DNA of 64,000 nucleotides, from positions 1,178,001 to 1,242,000 of the forward strand of contig CAVVCQ010000001.1 in assembly GCA_963746805.1 (NCBI GenBank), read 5' to 3'. Below the pieces are notes generated by a model, which worked only from the letters and a program-made list of their open reading frames with translations, ran no database searches and had not been told where the DNA came from. This DNA comes from DATHTC01 sp963746805 (GTDB taxonomy: Bacteria; Actinomycetota; Thermoleophilia; Gaiellales; Gaiellaceae). Shown here piece by piece: positions 1 through 8,389 of the stretch (its first letter is position 1; every line of letters begins with the position of its first letter). The position numbers and the translations under genes are program-made.

Positions 1-372
1 GCGCTCGAGCTCCTGGCCGAGGCGGACGCGGACGACATGGGCGTCCTCGTCGACACGTGGCACCTGTGGAACTCCCCCACGCTGCTCGACGACCTCCGCT
101 CCCACGTCGGGCGGGTCGCCGGCGTCCACGTGGCCGACTGGCGCGAGCCGACCCGCAACACGAGCGACCGCGCCTTCCCGGGCGACGGCGTCTCCTACCT
201 CCCGACGATCCTGCGCACGCTCGACGACGCCGGCTACCGCGGTTGGTACGACGTCGAGATCTTCAGCGACGCCGAGGAGGACAGCCTCTGGGCGCTGCCG
301 GCCGACGAGGCCGCCCGTCGAGCCCGAGCGTCCTTCGACCGGGTCTGGGCTGCTGCGACGGAACAGAGTTAG
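1..372 (+). CDS. Sugar phosphate isomerase/epimerase-like protein (5' partial)
   Basis: The C-terminal 123 residues of a TIM-barrel protein of the xylose isomerase-like (AP_endonuc_2) superfamily; the start lies outside the window. The reading frame is open from base 1 and ends at TAG 370-372. Visible motifs fit the last barrel strands: VDTWH (Asp and His), GVHVADW (His) and YDVEIFSD, whose Glu would be the last metal ligand. In this family such residues bind a divalent metal and act on keto-sugars, inositol derivatives or hydroxypyruvate. The substrate cannot be told from this fragment. It converges on the fumarylacetoacetase gene, with only 13 bases between the two stops. Confidence 0.75.
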   Translation, partial: ALELLAEADADDMGVLVDTWHLWNSPTLLDDLRSHVGRVAGVHVADWREPTRNTSDRAFPGDGVSYLPTILRTLDDAGYRGWYDVEIFSDAEEDSLWALPADEAARRARASFDRVWAAATEQS

Positions 373-385
373 TGGCTCTGAGCCA

Positions 386-1483
386 CTAACTCTCGAGCGC
401 CGGGAGCACGATCCCGCGCACCTCGCCGAGGGCGAGCCGGCCTCCCGCGGTGCCGCGGAGGACGACCTCGTCGCCGTCCGCGAGGAACCGCTCGCCGCGC
501 CACAGCTCGAGCAGGCTCCCCTCCGACCCCGGCTCCGGCCCCGAGATCGTCCCCGACGCACAGAGGTCGCCCGTGCGCACCGAGGCGCCGTTGGCGGTCA
601 GGTGCGCGAGCTGCTGCGGCATCGACCAGTAGAGGTGCCGCGCGTTCGTGCGCGAGACGACCTCGCCGTTCAGCTCGACCTCGAGCTCGACGTCGAGGTT
701 CCACGGCTCGTCCGAGGCGAGGTACGGGAGCGGCGGCGGCTCCTGCTCCGGCCCCGCGACGCGGAAGGCCTCGAGGGCGTCGAGCGGCGTGACCCACGCG
801 GCGATCGAGGTCGCGAAGGACTTGCCGAGGAACGGGCCGAGCGGTTGGTACTCCCACGCCTGGACGTCGCGCGCACTCCAGTCGTTGACGAGGACGACAC
901 CGAAGACGTGGTCGCGGAAGCGCGCCGGCGGGAGCGGCTCCCCCAGCGCGCTGCCGGCGCCGACGACGAACCCGAGCTCGAGCTCGACGTCGAGCCGCTG
1001 CGACGGACGGAACACCGGCTCGTCCACGTCCGGGGGCTTCGCCTGTCCCCACGGCCGCCGCACCGGGGTGCCGCTGACGACGACCGTCCCGGCGCGGCCG
1101 TGGTAGCCGACCGGCAGCCGTCGCCAGTTCGGGAGCAGCGGGTCGGAGTCGGGCCGGAACAGCCGCCCCATGTTCGTCGCGTGCTCGAGGGACGAGTAGA
1201 AGTCGACGTAGTCGGCGACCGCGAACGGCAGGTGCAGCCGGGCCGACTCGAGCGGGAGCGTCTCCGCGGCTCCGCGCTCGACCGTGTCGCGGACGCGCGC
1301 CCGCGTCGCCTCCCACGCCCGCCGGCCCGCTGCCATGAGCGCGTTCAGGGTCGGCTCGGCGAGCTCCGCACCGAGGTGCGACAGGTCGACGACCTCGTCG
1401 CCGAGTCTCGTGCCGATGCGCGGCATCCCGTCCGCGACCGAGAAGACCCCGTACGGGAGGTTGTCCGGCCCGAAGCCGCTCAC
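386..1483 (-). CDS. Fumarylacetoacetase (FAH family)
   Basis: 365 residues from a GTG start that overlaps the upstream gene's stop (GTGA, 1480-1483). Fumarylacetoacetase hydrolyses 4-fumarylacetoacetate to fumarate and acetoacetate, the last step of tyrosine and homogentisate breakdown. A short N-terminal domain (about residues 1-100) precedes the catalytic beta-roll. Metal-binding acidic residues are visible in the right order: Asp in DFYSSLEHATNMG, the E-x-E pair in DVELELGFVVG, and Asp in VNDWSARDVQAWEY. The segment LGPFLGKSF is also typical of the family. The length and N-terminal domain favour true fumarylacetoacetase over the shorter FAH-like hydrolases. No homogentisate dioxygenase or maleylacetoacetate isomerase is visible in the window. 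Confidence 0.88.
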   Translation of the reverse strand: MSGFGPDNLPYGVFSVADGMPRIGTRLGDEVVDLSHLGAELAEPTLNALMAAGRRAWEATRARVRDTVERGAAETLPLESARLHLPFAVADYVDFYSSLEHATNMGRLFRPDSDPLLPNWRRLPVGYHGRAGTVVVSGTPVRRPWGQAKPPDVDEPVFRPSQRLDVELELGFVVGAGSALGEPLPPARFRDHVFGVVLVNDWSARDVQAWEYQPLGPFLGKSFATSIAAWVTPLDALEAFRVAGPEQEPPPLPYLASDEPWNLDVELEVELNGEVVSRTNARHLYWSMPQQLAHLTANGASVRTGDLCASGTISGPEPGSEGSLLELWRGERFLADGDEVVLRGTAGGRLALGEVRGIVLPALES

Positions 1484-2193
1484 AGGAGCCCGAGCGCCTC
1501 GAGGTCCTCGACGGGCTCGGCGACCGAGCAGCTGCCGAAGGAGACGAAGACGTCGCGCCGCACGCGAGCGATCTCCGCGGCATCGGTCTCGTGCCCGCGC
1601 CATGCGAACCGGCCGTCGCCGAGCGCGAACGCGGCCGGGTCGTCGTCCGCGAGCGCCCGCTCCTCGTCGCCGAACGTCGCCGCCGCGAGCAGGTTGAGGA
1701 AACCGTGCCTCCCGGGGCCTGCGACCGCGTGGTGCAGGCCGGCCGTCGCCTTGAACGGGACGCCGAGGTCCCGGCAGCGCCGGACGAACGCGGCGAGCTC
1801 CGCCACGGACGGCACCGACGCGCTCGCGCAGCGCACCTTGGCACGCCGGCCGAGCGCCGCGACCTCGTCCAGCCAGTCGAGCCCGTCCAGCGGGCGCTCG
1901 ACGTACACCTCGTCGACTGCGACGTCGACGTCCGTGACGACCGCCGGCGGAACCTCCGCCGCCTCGACCCGCGCGTCCTCGAGCAGCGCCTCGCCGTCGT
2001 CGAGCACGACCGTGAGCCGGAGCGGCACGTCGCCGAGCTCGTGCAACTGCGATGCCCGCACGACGAACCGCCCGACGAGCCACCCGCGGTCAGACGCACG
2101 AACCCGCGCGTCCTCCGCGAGCGCGTCGGGGACGCTCATCGACGCGGGCGGGAACAGGGCGGCGTGGTCGACGATCCCCGTGAGCGGATGCAT
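1480..2193 (-). CDS. Conserved hypothetical protein coupled to fumarylacetoacetase
   Basis: A 237-residue protein I do not recognise. ATG 2193 is chosen; an in-frame ATG at 2205 would add four residues. It has no signal peptide or membrane segment and is rich in acidic and Arg residues. Segments such as LVGRFVVRASQLHEL, GVPFKATAGLHHAV, GFLNLLAAATFG and RDVFVSFGSCSVAEPVEDLEALGLL look like an ordered alpha/beta enzyme, perhaps a TIM barrel (the strand-like VPFKATAGLHH suggests a Lys and His pair). The stop overlaps the fumarylacetoacetase start, so the two are probably co-translated and function together in aromatic amino acid breakdown. That link is inference from coupling only. Confidence 0.7.
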   Translation of the reverse strand: MHPLTGIVDHAALFPPASMSVPDALAEDARVRASDRGWLVGRFVVRASQLHELGDVPLRLTVVLDDGEALLEDARVEAAEVPPAVVTDVDVAVDEVYVERPLDGLDWLDEVAALGRRAKVRCASASVPSVAELAAFVRRCRDLGVPFKATAGLHHAVAGPGRHGFLNLLAAATFGDEERALADDDPAAFALGDGRFAWRGHETDAAEIARVRRDVFVSFGSCSVAEPVEDLEALGLL

Positions 2194-2224
2194 GGATCGG
2201 ACCATAGAAAACGGCCGAGACGGG

Positions 2225-2570
2225 GCGCTTTCGTCCACCCTGCCAATTGACGCTCCGCTTGCGCGGCGTGCCTCTCGGCGGGGCTTCGACCTACTTGCGT
2301 CCCGTGCTCGGCGCAAGAGGAAATGTAGACGCCGTCGGTGCGCACCGCAAGAGCTGTGAAACCGAAAAAGATCGCAAAATGCGTGGTTCTCGTTTCGTCG
2401 CCTACGCAGGCAACATTGCACGCAAAAATTCACCGAGCCGGTTGCGCTTTCGTCCGCCTCGCCGGTTGACCATCCGCTTCCGCGTACTGCCCCTCGGCTG
2501 GGCTTCGACCTACTCGCGCCCCGTGCTCGGTGCAGAGGGGAATGTAGTCGGGCAGTGTGCGGTCCGCAAG
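2225..2570. repeat. Two direct copies of a 127-base intergenic repeat
   Basis: Copy 1 is 2225-2351 and copy 2 is 2444-2570. They align with no gap at a constant offset of 219 bases and share exact blocks such as GCGCTTTCGTCC and GGGCTTCGACCTACT, with scattered substitutions between. The sequence between and after the copies also shares weaker similarity (TCGCAAA, TTTCTCGTC). No convincing gene lies between 2194 and 2670, so this 470-base gap holds only the repeats and the tRNA flank. The pattern suggests a duplicated intergenic element; function unknown. Confidence 0.75.
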
Positions 2571-2670
2571 GGCGAATCGAACGCGTTTTCCTCGCAAATT
2601 CCGGACGTTTCTCGTCGACCGGAAAAGCCTGAGACGCGACGACCCGCGCGAGGCGGGCCGTGGGCGAAGG

Positions 2671-2743
2671 CTCCCCGGGTTGGACTCGAACCAACAACCC
2701 TCCGGTTAACAGCCGGATGCTCTGCCAATTGAGCTACCGGGGA
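2671..2743 (-). tRNA. tRNA-Asn (GTT)
   Basis: A 73-nt cloverleaf on the minus strand. The acceptor arms are TCCCCGG (2743-2737) and CCGGGGA (2678-2672) with a G discriminator at 2671. The D-arm has GCTCAATTGGCAGAGC, and the anticodon arm CCGGCTGTTAACCGG gives anticodon GTT. The T-arm is GTTGG-TTCGAGT-CCAAC. The CCA end is not encoded. It sits just downstream of dnaG on the same strand. Confidence 0.97.
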
Positions 2744-2769
2744 AGGAGCGGGCGAATTGTAGCCCAGGG

Positions 2770-4410
2770 TCAGGCGAATTCGCGGAACCGCGTCCGCACC
2801 TTGGCGAGCGCCTGCCGGAGGTCCGGGAGGCGGTCCTCGGCCGCCGTCTCGAGCTCGCGCTGGAGCTTCCGCTCGCGCAGGCGCAGCAGGAGCTGCTCGG
2901 CCGTCGCCTCGTCGATCGCCTCCAGCCCGGCCCGCGCATCGAGTGCGGCAACGAAGGTCGACAGCTCGTCGTCCGGGTCGCCGAGGCCGAGGAGGTGCTC
3001 GACCGCGCGGCGGTGCAGCTCGACGTCGAAGTGATCCGCGCCCAGCTCGGCGAGCACGCGTGAGAGCGACGGATGCGCCCGCACGCCGGCGAGGGCGCTC
3101 TGCTCGAGCCGCTCGGCCGCGTCGAGGAGTTTCGGCGACACCGGCCCGCCCGCGAACGTGGTTCCGCTGACGCCGCTCCGCAGCTGCACGGTCAGGCCGA
3201 GCTTGTCGTTCGCGACCCGCCACGCCTCGTGCCGCTCCGGCGACTCCGGGATCCCGTTGAGCACGTCCTGCACGCGGACGTACGCATGCTGGCGGTCCCG
3301 CGCCCGACCAAGCTCGAGGCGCACGCGGTGGACCGCGTACGGCTCGGCTGCGGCGAGGTGCGGCTCGAAGCCGTGCGGGTCGTCGGCGGGGTCGGTCCCC
3401 TCCGGCAGCGCCACGACCCTGATCTCGAAGCCCTGGGCGAGCGCGAGCTCCATCCCGCGGAGCGTCGCGTCCTCTCCGGCCGCGTCCGCGTCGAAGCAGA
3501 GGAACAGACGCTTCGTCAGCCGCGACAGCTCCCGCAGCTGGCGTTCGGTCAGCGCCGTCCCCATCGAGGCGACGACCGGCTCGAGCCCGGCCTGGCGCAG
3601 CGCGATCACGTCGGTGTTCCCCTCGACGACGATCGCGCGGTCCTGCTTCGCGACGGCGGCCCGCGCGAGGTGAAGCCCGTAGAGGACGTGCGACTTGCGG
3701 AACAGCTCGCTTTCCGGCGAGTTCACGTACTTGCCGCGCAACGGGTCGTCCTCGCGCAGCTTCCGCGCCTGGAAGCCGATCACGCGGCCCCGCGCGTCGG
3801 CGAGCGGGAACATGAGCCGGCCGCGGAAGTAGTCGCTTGCCCGGCGCGTCGCGAGCCCAGCCGCGGCGAGCTCCTCCGTCGTGTACCCCTGCTCCCGCGC
3901 CTTCGCCACGACCCCGCCCGGCTCCGGCGAGAGGCCGAGCCGGAACTCGCGGCACACCGGCTCGCCGAGCGCCCGCGACGAGAGGTACGCGCGCGCTGCC
4001 TCGCCTCGCGGCGACTCCCACAGGTAGCGCTCGTAGAACGCGGCCGTCTGCTCCAGCAGCGTGTGCAGTCGGTCGCGGCGCCGGCGCTCGGCGTCCGCCT
4101 GCGGCGACGCCTCCTCGTACTCGAGCGTCACGCCGAAGCGGTCGCCGAGCCACTCGATCGCGCCGACGAAGTCGAGGCCCTCGAGCTCCTGGACGAAGCG
4201 GATCGCGTCGCCGCCGACGCCGCAGCCGAAGCAGTGGTAGGTGCCCCGGTCCGGCGAGACCGAGAAGGACGGCGTGCGCTCGTCGTGGAACGGGCAGAGC
4301 CCCGTGTAGCGGCCGCCGACCTTGCGCAGCCGCGTGCGCGCCTCGACGAGCGTGACGATGTCCGCGGCGGCCCTCACCGCCTCGACCGAGGAGTCCTTGA
4401 TCCGCGCCAT
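2770..4410 (-). CDS. dnaG: DNA primase
   Basis: 546 residues. It makes RNA primers for Okazaki fragments and acts at the fork with the DnaB helicase. The N-terminal CHC2 zinc finger has C39, H42, C60 and C63. The middle part carries the RNA polymerase core and a TOPRIM fold: the Glu of AIVVEGNTDVIALRQAG and the Asp pair of LFLCFDADAAGED are the metal-binding acids. The last 120 residues are a short helical helicase-binding region, making the protein a little shorter than the usual 580-640. The ATG overlaps the stop of dgt (ATGA, 4408-4412), so the two genes are translationally coupled. The start gives the standard MARIKDSSVEAV N-terminus. Confidence 0.97.
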   Translation of the reverse strand: MARIKDSSVEAVRAAADIVTLVEARTRLRKVGGRYTGLCPFHDERTPSFSVSPDRGTYHCFGCGVGGDAIRFVQELEGLDFVGAIEWLGDRFGVTLEYEEASPQADAERRRRDRLHTLLEQTAAFYERYLWESPRGEAARAYLSSRALGEPVCREFRLGLSPEPGGVVAKAREQGYTTEELAAAGLATRRASDYFRGRLMFPLADARGRVIGFQARKLREDDPLRGKYVNSPESELFRKSHVLYGLHLARAAVAKQDRAIVVEGNTDVIALRQAGLEPVVASMGTALTERQLRELSRLTKRLFLCFDADAAGEDATLRGMELALAQGFEIRVVALPEGTDPADDPHGFEPHLAAAEPYAVHRVRLELGRARDRQHAYVRVQDVLNGIPESPERHEAWRVANDKLGLTVQLRSGVSGTTFAGGPVSPKLLDAAERLEQSALAGVRAHPSLSRVLAELGADHFDVELHRRAVEHLLGLGDPDDELSTFVAALDARAGLEAIDEATAEQLLLRLRERKLQRELETAAEDRLPDLRQALAKVRTRFREFA

Positions 4411-5366
4411 CAGCCGAGCGTCGCCGCGAAGTTGAGGGCGAAGCGGTCGGTCATGCCGGCGAGGTAGTCGACCGCGTCCTCGACCGGGTCGCCGCGCTCG
4501 ACGAGGTGCTCGAAGATCCGGCGCACGACCTCCATCGCGCGCTCGTGCTCGGGCCGCGTGTGCGGGCCGAGGTAGACGCGCTCGAACATGAACGCGCGCA
4601 GCGCCAGCATCGCGGCGCCGACCTCGTCTCCCTGCCTGACGTCCCCGACGCGTTCCGAGGTCTCGACGAGGTCGTGCACGAGGGTGTCGATGCGGGTCGA
4701 CCCGGTCGGGCCGAGCACCTCGATCTCGTCCTGCGGCAGCTCGTCCGGGAGCAGGATCCCGAAGCGGATCGCGTCGTCGATGTCGTGGTTGATGTAGGCC
4801 ACCCGGTCGACGATCCGGACGATCTTTCCCTCGTGCGTCGCGGGGTCGGCGTCGCCGGTGTGGTGGAGGATCCCGTCCCGCACCTCGGCGGTCAGATTCA
4901 GCGACTCGGCGATCCGATGCGACTGCTCGTTGTGGCGGAATCGGCGGCCGAACCGCTCCCGTAGGAGGGCGTCGAGCGCCTCCTCCCCTGCGTGCCCGAA
5001 CGGCGTGTGCCCCGTGTCGTGCCCGAGCCCGATCGCCTCGGTGAGATCCTCGTTCAGCCGCAACGCGCGCGCGACACCGCGCGCGATCGCCGTCGTCTCG
5101 AGCGTGTGGGTCATCCGCGTGCGGTAGTGATCGCCGGCCGGGTCGATGAAGACCTGGGTCTTCCCCTTCAGGCGGCGGAACGGCTTCGAGTGGAGGAGCC
5201 GGTCGCGGTCACGCTGGAACGGCGTGCGCAGGCGGCACTCGTCCTCGTCGCGCAGTCGACCGCGCGTCTCGTACGAGCGGACCGCGAGCGGCGAGAGCGC
5301 ATGCCCCTCGTAGTCGCGGACCCGCGACGCGAAGGCGTCTGCGACTCTGCCGGCGAGTTCCGTCAC
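4410..5366 (-). CDS. dgt: Deoxyguanosinetriphosphate triphosphohydrolase-like protein
   Basis: 318 residues from a GTG start. An HD-domain enzyme that removes triphosphate from dGTP or other dNTPs. Metal-binding residues are visible at H87 (RMTHTLE) and H116-D117 (GLGHDTGHTPFGHAGE), with a later Asp in VDRVAYINHDIDDA. The N-terminal SYETRGR motif and the length match the shorter, Deinococcus/actinobacterial type of Dgt rather than the 500-residue E. coli enzyme. It lies directly upstream of dnaG with a 1-base overlap, a pairing common in Actinomycetota and sensible for coordinating dNTP supply with replication. Confidence 0.92.
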   Translation of the reverse strand: MTELAGRVADAFASRVRDYEGHALSPLAVRSYETRGRLRDEDECRLRTPFQRDRDRLLHSKPFRRLKGKTQVFIDPAGDHYRTRMTHTLETTAIARGVARALRLNEDLTEAIGLGHDTGHTPFGHAGEEALDALLRERFGRRFRHNEQSHRIAESLNLTAEVRDGILHHTGDADPATHEGKIVRIVDRVAYINHDIDDAIRFGILLPDELPQDEIEVLGPTGSTRIDTLVHDLVETSERVGDVRQGDEVGAAMLALRAFMFERVYLGPHTRPEHERAMEVVRRIFEHLVERGDPVEDAVDYLAGMTDRFALNFAATLG

Positions 5367-5394
5367 CGGTCCAGGGTAGTCGTCCGAGCGGTCG

Positions 5395-5754
5395 TCAGAG
5401 CGACTCGCCGAAGGTCGAGAAGGCCGTCTCGACGTCGCCCGTGTTGCGCGTTCCCCGCGGCTCGATCAGCAAGACGTGGGTCTCCTCGTCCGCCTTCGGG
5501 CAGTGCTCGACGCCGCGCGGGACGACGAACAGCTGGCCCGGCTCGAGCACGACGTCCCGGTCGCGGAGCTGAATCGTGAGCCGACCGGCGAGGACGAGGA
5601 AGAAGTCGTCGGTCTCGGCGTGCGTGTGCCAGACGAACTCGCCCTGGACCTTCACGAGCATCAGGTTCAGGTCGTTGAGGCGGCCGACGATGCGCGGCGA
5701 CCAGCGCTCGTCGAACCGCGACAGCGCCTCCGCGAGGTCGACGCGCTCGTTCAC
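5395..5754 (-). CDS. Cupin-domain protein
   Basis: 119 residues from a GTG start 2 bases after the stop of the SDR gene. A single small cupin barrel. Motif 1 is WHTHAETDDFFLVLAGR (two His and a downstream Glu/Asp) and motif 2 is PGQLFVVPRGVEHCP (His), the usual metal-binding set. Such small cupins are dioxygenases, isomerases or ligand sensors; the function is not predictable here. Close spacing with the SDR gene (same strand) suggests one transcript. Confidence 0.8.
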   Translation of the reverse strand: MNERVDLAEALSRFDERWSPRIVGRLNDLNLMLVKVQGEFVWHTHAETDDFFLVLAGRLTIQLRDRDVVLEPGQLFVVPRGVEHCPKADEETHVLLIEPRGTRNTGDVETAFSTFGESL

Positions 5755-5756
5755 GG

Positions 5757-6512
5757 CTACAGGATCACCGGCACGGTGCCGCCGTCGGCGCTCCACGCCG
5801 CGCCGGTGACGTACGACGCACGGTCCGAGCAGAGGAATGCGATCACGGCTGCGATCTCGGCGGGTTCGGCGAGGCGGCCGAGCGGCCTGCCGGCACCGAC
5901 CGCGGCGAGCACCTCCTCTCGCCCCTTCCCGGAGCGCGCCGCCTGCTGGTCGGCGAGCCCGCCCTCGCCCAGCCACGCCTCCGTGGCGGTCGGGCCGGGC
6001 GTCACCGCGTTGCACCGGATCCCGTCGTTCGCGTACAGGTCGGCGACGACGCGCGACAGCGACAGCACCGCCGCTTTCGTGACCGAGTAGTCCGGCATCG
6101 ACGTCGACGGGCGCTTGCCGGACGTCGAGGCGACGTTGACGATGACGCCGCGGCCGCGTTCCCGCATCCCGGGGATCGCGACGCGGATGGCGCGGACGTA
6201 GCTCATGACGTTCAGCTCCCAGGACTCGGCCCACTCCGCGTCGCTCACCGCCAGGAAGTCGCGTTGCACGGCGACGCCGACGTTGTTGACGAGGACGTCG
6301 ATCTCGCCGGCCTCCACGACGACGCGCTCCGGCTCGCCGGCGCGCGCCAGGTCGGCGCGGACGTGCAGGGCCTCGCCGACGCCCGGGGCGTCGCTCCGGC
6401 CGGTCGTGACGACGTGCGCGCCCTCGTCGGCGAGCAGTCTCGCTGTCTCGAGGCCGATGCCGCCGGTCGAGCCGGTGACGAGGCACCTGCGACCGCTGAG
6501 CCCGAGATCCAC
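5757..6512 (-). CDS. Short-chain dehydrogenase/reductase
   Basis: 251 residues, classical SDR. The Rossmann cofactor motif TGSTGGIG is at residues 13-20, the NNVG motif at 76-79, and the catalytic triad is S129, Y142 and K146 (DYSVTK). The residue after the second strand is Gly-Arg (VTTGRS), which favours NADP(H), as is common in such enzymes. It oxidises or reduces a hydroxyl/keto group; the substrate is unknown. The ATG start lies 20 bases from the divergent phosphatase ATG, so both promoters must overlap. The cupin gene follows within 3 bases and is probably in the same operon. Confidence 0.92.
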   Translation of the reverse strand: MDLGLSGRRCLVTGSTGGIGLETARLLADEGAHVVTTGRSDAPGVGEALHVRADLARAGEPERVVVEAGEIDVLVNNVGVAVQRDFLAVSDAEWAESWELNVMSYVRAIRVAIPGMRERGRGVIVNVASTSGKRPSTSMPDYSVTKAAVLSLSRVVADLYANDGIRCNAVTPGPTATEAWLGEGGLADQQAARSGKGREEVLAAVGAGRPLGRLAEPAEIAAVIAFLCSDRASYVTGAAWSADGGTVPVIL

Positions 6513-6532
6513 GCCGCTAGCGTAGTGACGCG

Positions 6533-7079
6533 ATGGCGACGACGATCCTCCTGGCGCGGCACGGCGAGACCGACTGGAACGCCGCGCGCCGCGTCCAGGG
6601 ACACACGGACGTCCCGCTCAACGAGCGCGGCCGGGAGCAGGCGCGGGCGCTGGCGAGCGAGCTCGCCGACGAGCGCGTCGACGCCGTGTACGCGAGCGAC
6701 CTCCTCCGGGCGCACGAGACGGCGCGAATCGTCGCAGGCGGCGCGCGGCCTCGAGGTGACGGTGCTGCCCCAGCTGCGGGAGCGGAACTTCGGGACGTGG
6801 GAGGGGCTCACCGACGTCGAGGTGCTCGACCGCTTCCCGGAGGCCCGGACGGGGACCTGGGGCGACGCCGAGACGCGCGACGAGATGTCCACCCGCATCC
6901 TGGAGGCGCTGGGCCGCATCGCCGACGCACACCCGGGCGGACAGGTGCTCGTGGTCGCCCACGGCGGCCCGCTCCGCGCGGTCCTGCACACCGCCGGTGG
7001 GAACGCGGCGGCGGAAATCGGCAACTGCCACGTCGCCCGGCTGGCCGTCGAGGACGGGGCGGTGCGGTCACTAGACTGA
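6533..7079 (+). pseudogene. Histidine phosphatase (phosphoglycerate mutase-like), frameshifted
   Basis: The N-terminal half (ATG 6533) has the phosphohistidine motif LLARHGETDWN and the typical VYASDLLRAHETARIV segment. The frame then breaks near 6736-6738. The C-terminal half continues in another frame with RNFGTWEGLTDVEVLDRFPE and VLVVAHGGPLRAVL (second catalytic His), ending at TGA 7077-7079. Restoring two bases in GCAGGCG (as GCAGAGGCG) would give VAEAARGLEVTVLPQLRERN with no other fault. The intact protein would be a normal cobC/gpmB-type phosphatase of about 182 residues. Either a true 2-base deletion or an assembly error; both halves look under selection, so a sequence error is plausible. 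Confidence 0.85.
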
Positions 7080-7086
7080 GACGCGG

Positions 7087-7344
7087 GTGGAGGACTACAC
7101 CAACAAGTACAAGGGCGAGCAGGTCGAGGTTGCGCTCTTCGGGGGCGAGTACCAGGAAGGCGTCCTCACCGCCTACTGCTACGTCGAGGACGTCGCGCAC
7201 ATCGAGCTCAACGGGCACATCCTCGTGCCGCTCCAGAACGTCGCCTCGCTCCACTGCTCGAGCCGCTGCGACGCGCCGGCCGACCACTGGCCGCCACGAG
7301 GGCTGACCGAGGACGAGCCGCCCTCGGACGACGACGAGTCGTAA
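7087..7344 (+). CDS. Small conserved hypothetical protein
   Basis: 85 residues from GTG 7087, starting 7 bases after the phosphatase stop. The first 55 residues look like a small beta barrel: alternating hydrophobic strands around EQVEVALFGG, GVLTAYCYVE, AHIELNGHILVPLQNV. This pattern is reminiscent of Sm-like or SH3-like folds. The tail is acidic and disordered (DEPPSDDDES). Three cysteines are present. I do not recognise the family. It is followed 4 bases later by the protease gene, so the three genes form one operon. Confidence 0.6.
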   Translation: MEDYTNKYKGEQVEVALFGGEYQEGVLTAYCYVEDVAHIELNGHILVPLQNVASLHCSSRCDAPADHWPPRGLTEDEPPSDDDES

Positions 7345-7348
7345 AGCG

Positions 7349-8185
7349 GTGCGCGCCGCCGCGGCCCGAAACATCCTCAAGGTCCTCGTCCTCTTCCTGC
7401 TCTTCTGTGGCCTCGCCGGCGGGCTCGGGTGGATCCTCGGCGAGCTGCGTCTGCTGTCGCTGTTCGTCTTCGCCGCGTCGCTCGTGGCGGCGACGTTCTG
7501 GGCGTACGGCGACCGCTTCGTGCTCGGGATGACGGGTGCGCGGGAGCTGCCCGTCGGCGAGTCGCCCGCGCTCCACTCGACGGTCGAGCGCCTCGCGGCG
7601 GTGCTCCGGATCGCGAAGCCGAAGGTCTGCATCCTGCGCGACGGGCATCCGCGCGCCTACGTCGTCGGCCGCGGACCGGCGGGCTCGACGCTCGCCGTCT
7701 CGGAGGGCCTCCTGGTCGCGCTGCCTCCTGCCGAGCTGGAAGGCGTGCTGGCGCACGAGCTCGCGCACGTCCGGACCCGGGACGTGCTCACGCAGACGAT
7801 CGCCGTCATGCTCGCCGCGACGCTCATCGAGACGTCGCGGATCGGCGGCTTCCTCGAACGGACGCTCCTGTTCGTCCTCGGCCCGCTCGCGTCCGCGTTC
7901 GTGCACGCGCTGCTCTCGGCACGGCGCGAGTTCGTCGCCGACCGCATCGCCGCCGACGTCTGCGGCTCGCCGCACGGCCTCGCCGACGCGCTGATCCGGC
8001 TCGAGCAGGCGACGGAGCTCGTGGGCTTCCAGGCCTCGCCGGCGACCGAGCCGCTCTACACGATCGACCCGTTCCCCGAGGACGGGCTGGCAGGGCTGTT
8101 CGCGACGCATCCGCCGGTGGCGGAGCGGGTGGCACGGCTCCGAGATCTCGATCCGGAGTGGCGTGCGAAGCTCCGAGCCGCCTGA
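7349..8185 (+). CDS. M48 family membrane zinc metalloprotease (HtpX-like)
   Basis: 278 residues from a GTG start. Two N-terminal membrane helices (about residues 9-30 and 36-53) precede a cytosolic protease domain. The zinc motif HELAH is at 136-140 and the third-ligand motif is EFVAD (Glu 194, Asp 198). Two more hydrophobic stretches flank it (about 150-161 and 172-190). HtpX-like proteases degrade damaged membrane proteins under envelope stress. The order of parts matches HtpX; the primary sequence is divergent enough that I leave the symbol open. Confidence 0.87.
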   Translation: MRAAAARNILKVLVLFLLFCGLAGGLGWILGELRLLSLFVFAASLVAATFWAYGDRFVLGMTGARELPVGESPALHSTVERLAAVLRIAKPKVCILRDGHPRAYVVGRGPAGSTLAVSEGLLVALPPAELEGVLAHELAHVRTRDVLTQTIAVMLAATLIETSRIGGFLERTLLFVLGPLASAFVHALLSARREFVADRIAADVCGSPHGLADALIRLEQATELVGFQASPATEPLYTIDPFPEDGLAGLFATHPPVAERVARLRDLDPEWRAKLRAA

Positions 8186-8193
8186 ACGACGAA

Positions 8194-8213
8194 GGGCCGC
8201 CTCGCGGCGGCCC
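8194..8213. terminator. Hairpin terminator between the protease and rRNA genes
   Basis: Perfect 8-bp stem GGGCCGCC / GGCGGCCC with a 4-base loop, 8 bases past the protease stop. It lies between convergent genes, so it can serve both the protease operon (plus) and the rRNA operon (minus). Neither side has a long T-run. Confidence 0.7.
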
Positions 8214-8227
8214 ATTTCATCGTCCGT

Positions 8228-8245
8228 GCCAGACTTCAGTCTGGC
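8228..8245. terminator. Perfect 18-base palindrome downstream of 5S rRNA
   Basis: GCCAGACT-TC-AGTCTGGC, an 8-bp stem with a 2-base centre, 18 bases beyond the 5S 3' end on the minus strand. Likely an rRNA 3' processing or termination hairpin. Related CGTGCCAGAC sequences recur at 8390 and 8426. Confidence 0.5.
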
Positions 8246-8262
8246 TCGGGTACAAGAAAAAA

Positions 8263-8378
<116 letters not shown>

Positions 8379-8389
8379 TGTCGAGGTTC

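Noticed and set aside
2206..2697. Extension of the fumarylacetoacetase-linked hypothetical gene to a 405-codon frame
   Set aside because: The added region is the intergenic repeat and part of the tRNA, with low-complexity translation; ATG 2193 or 2205 is more credible.
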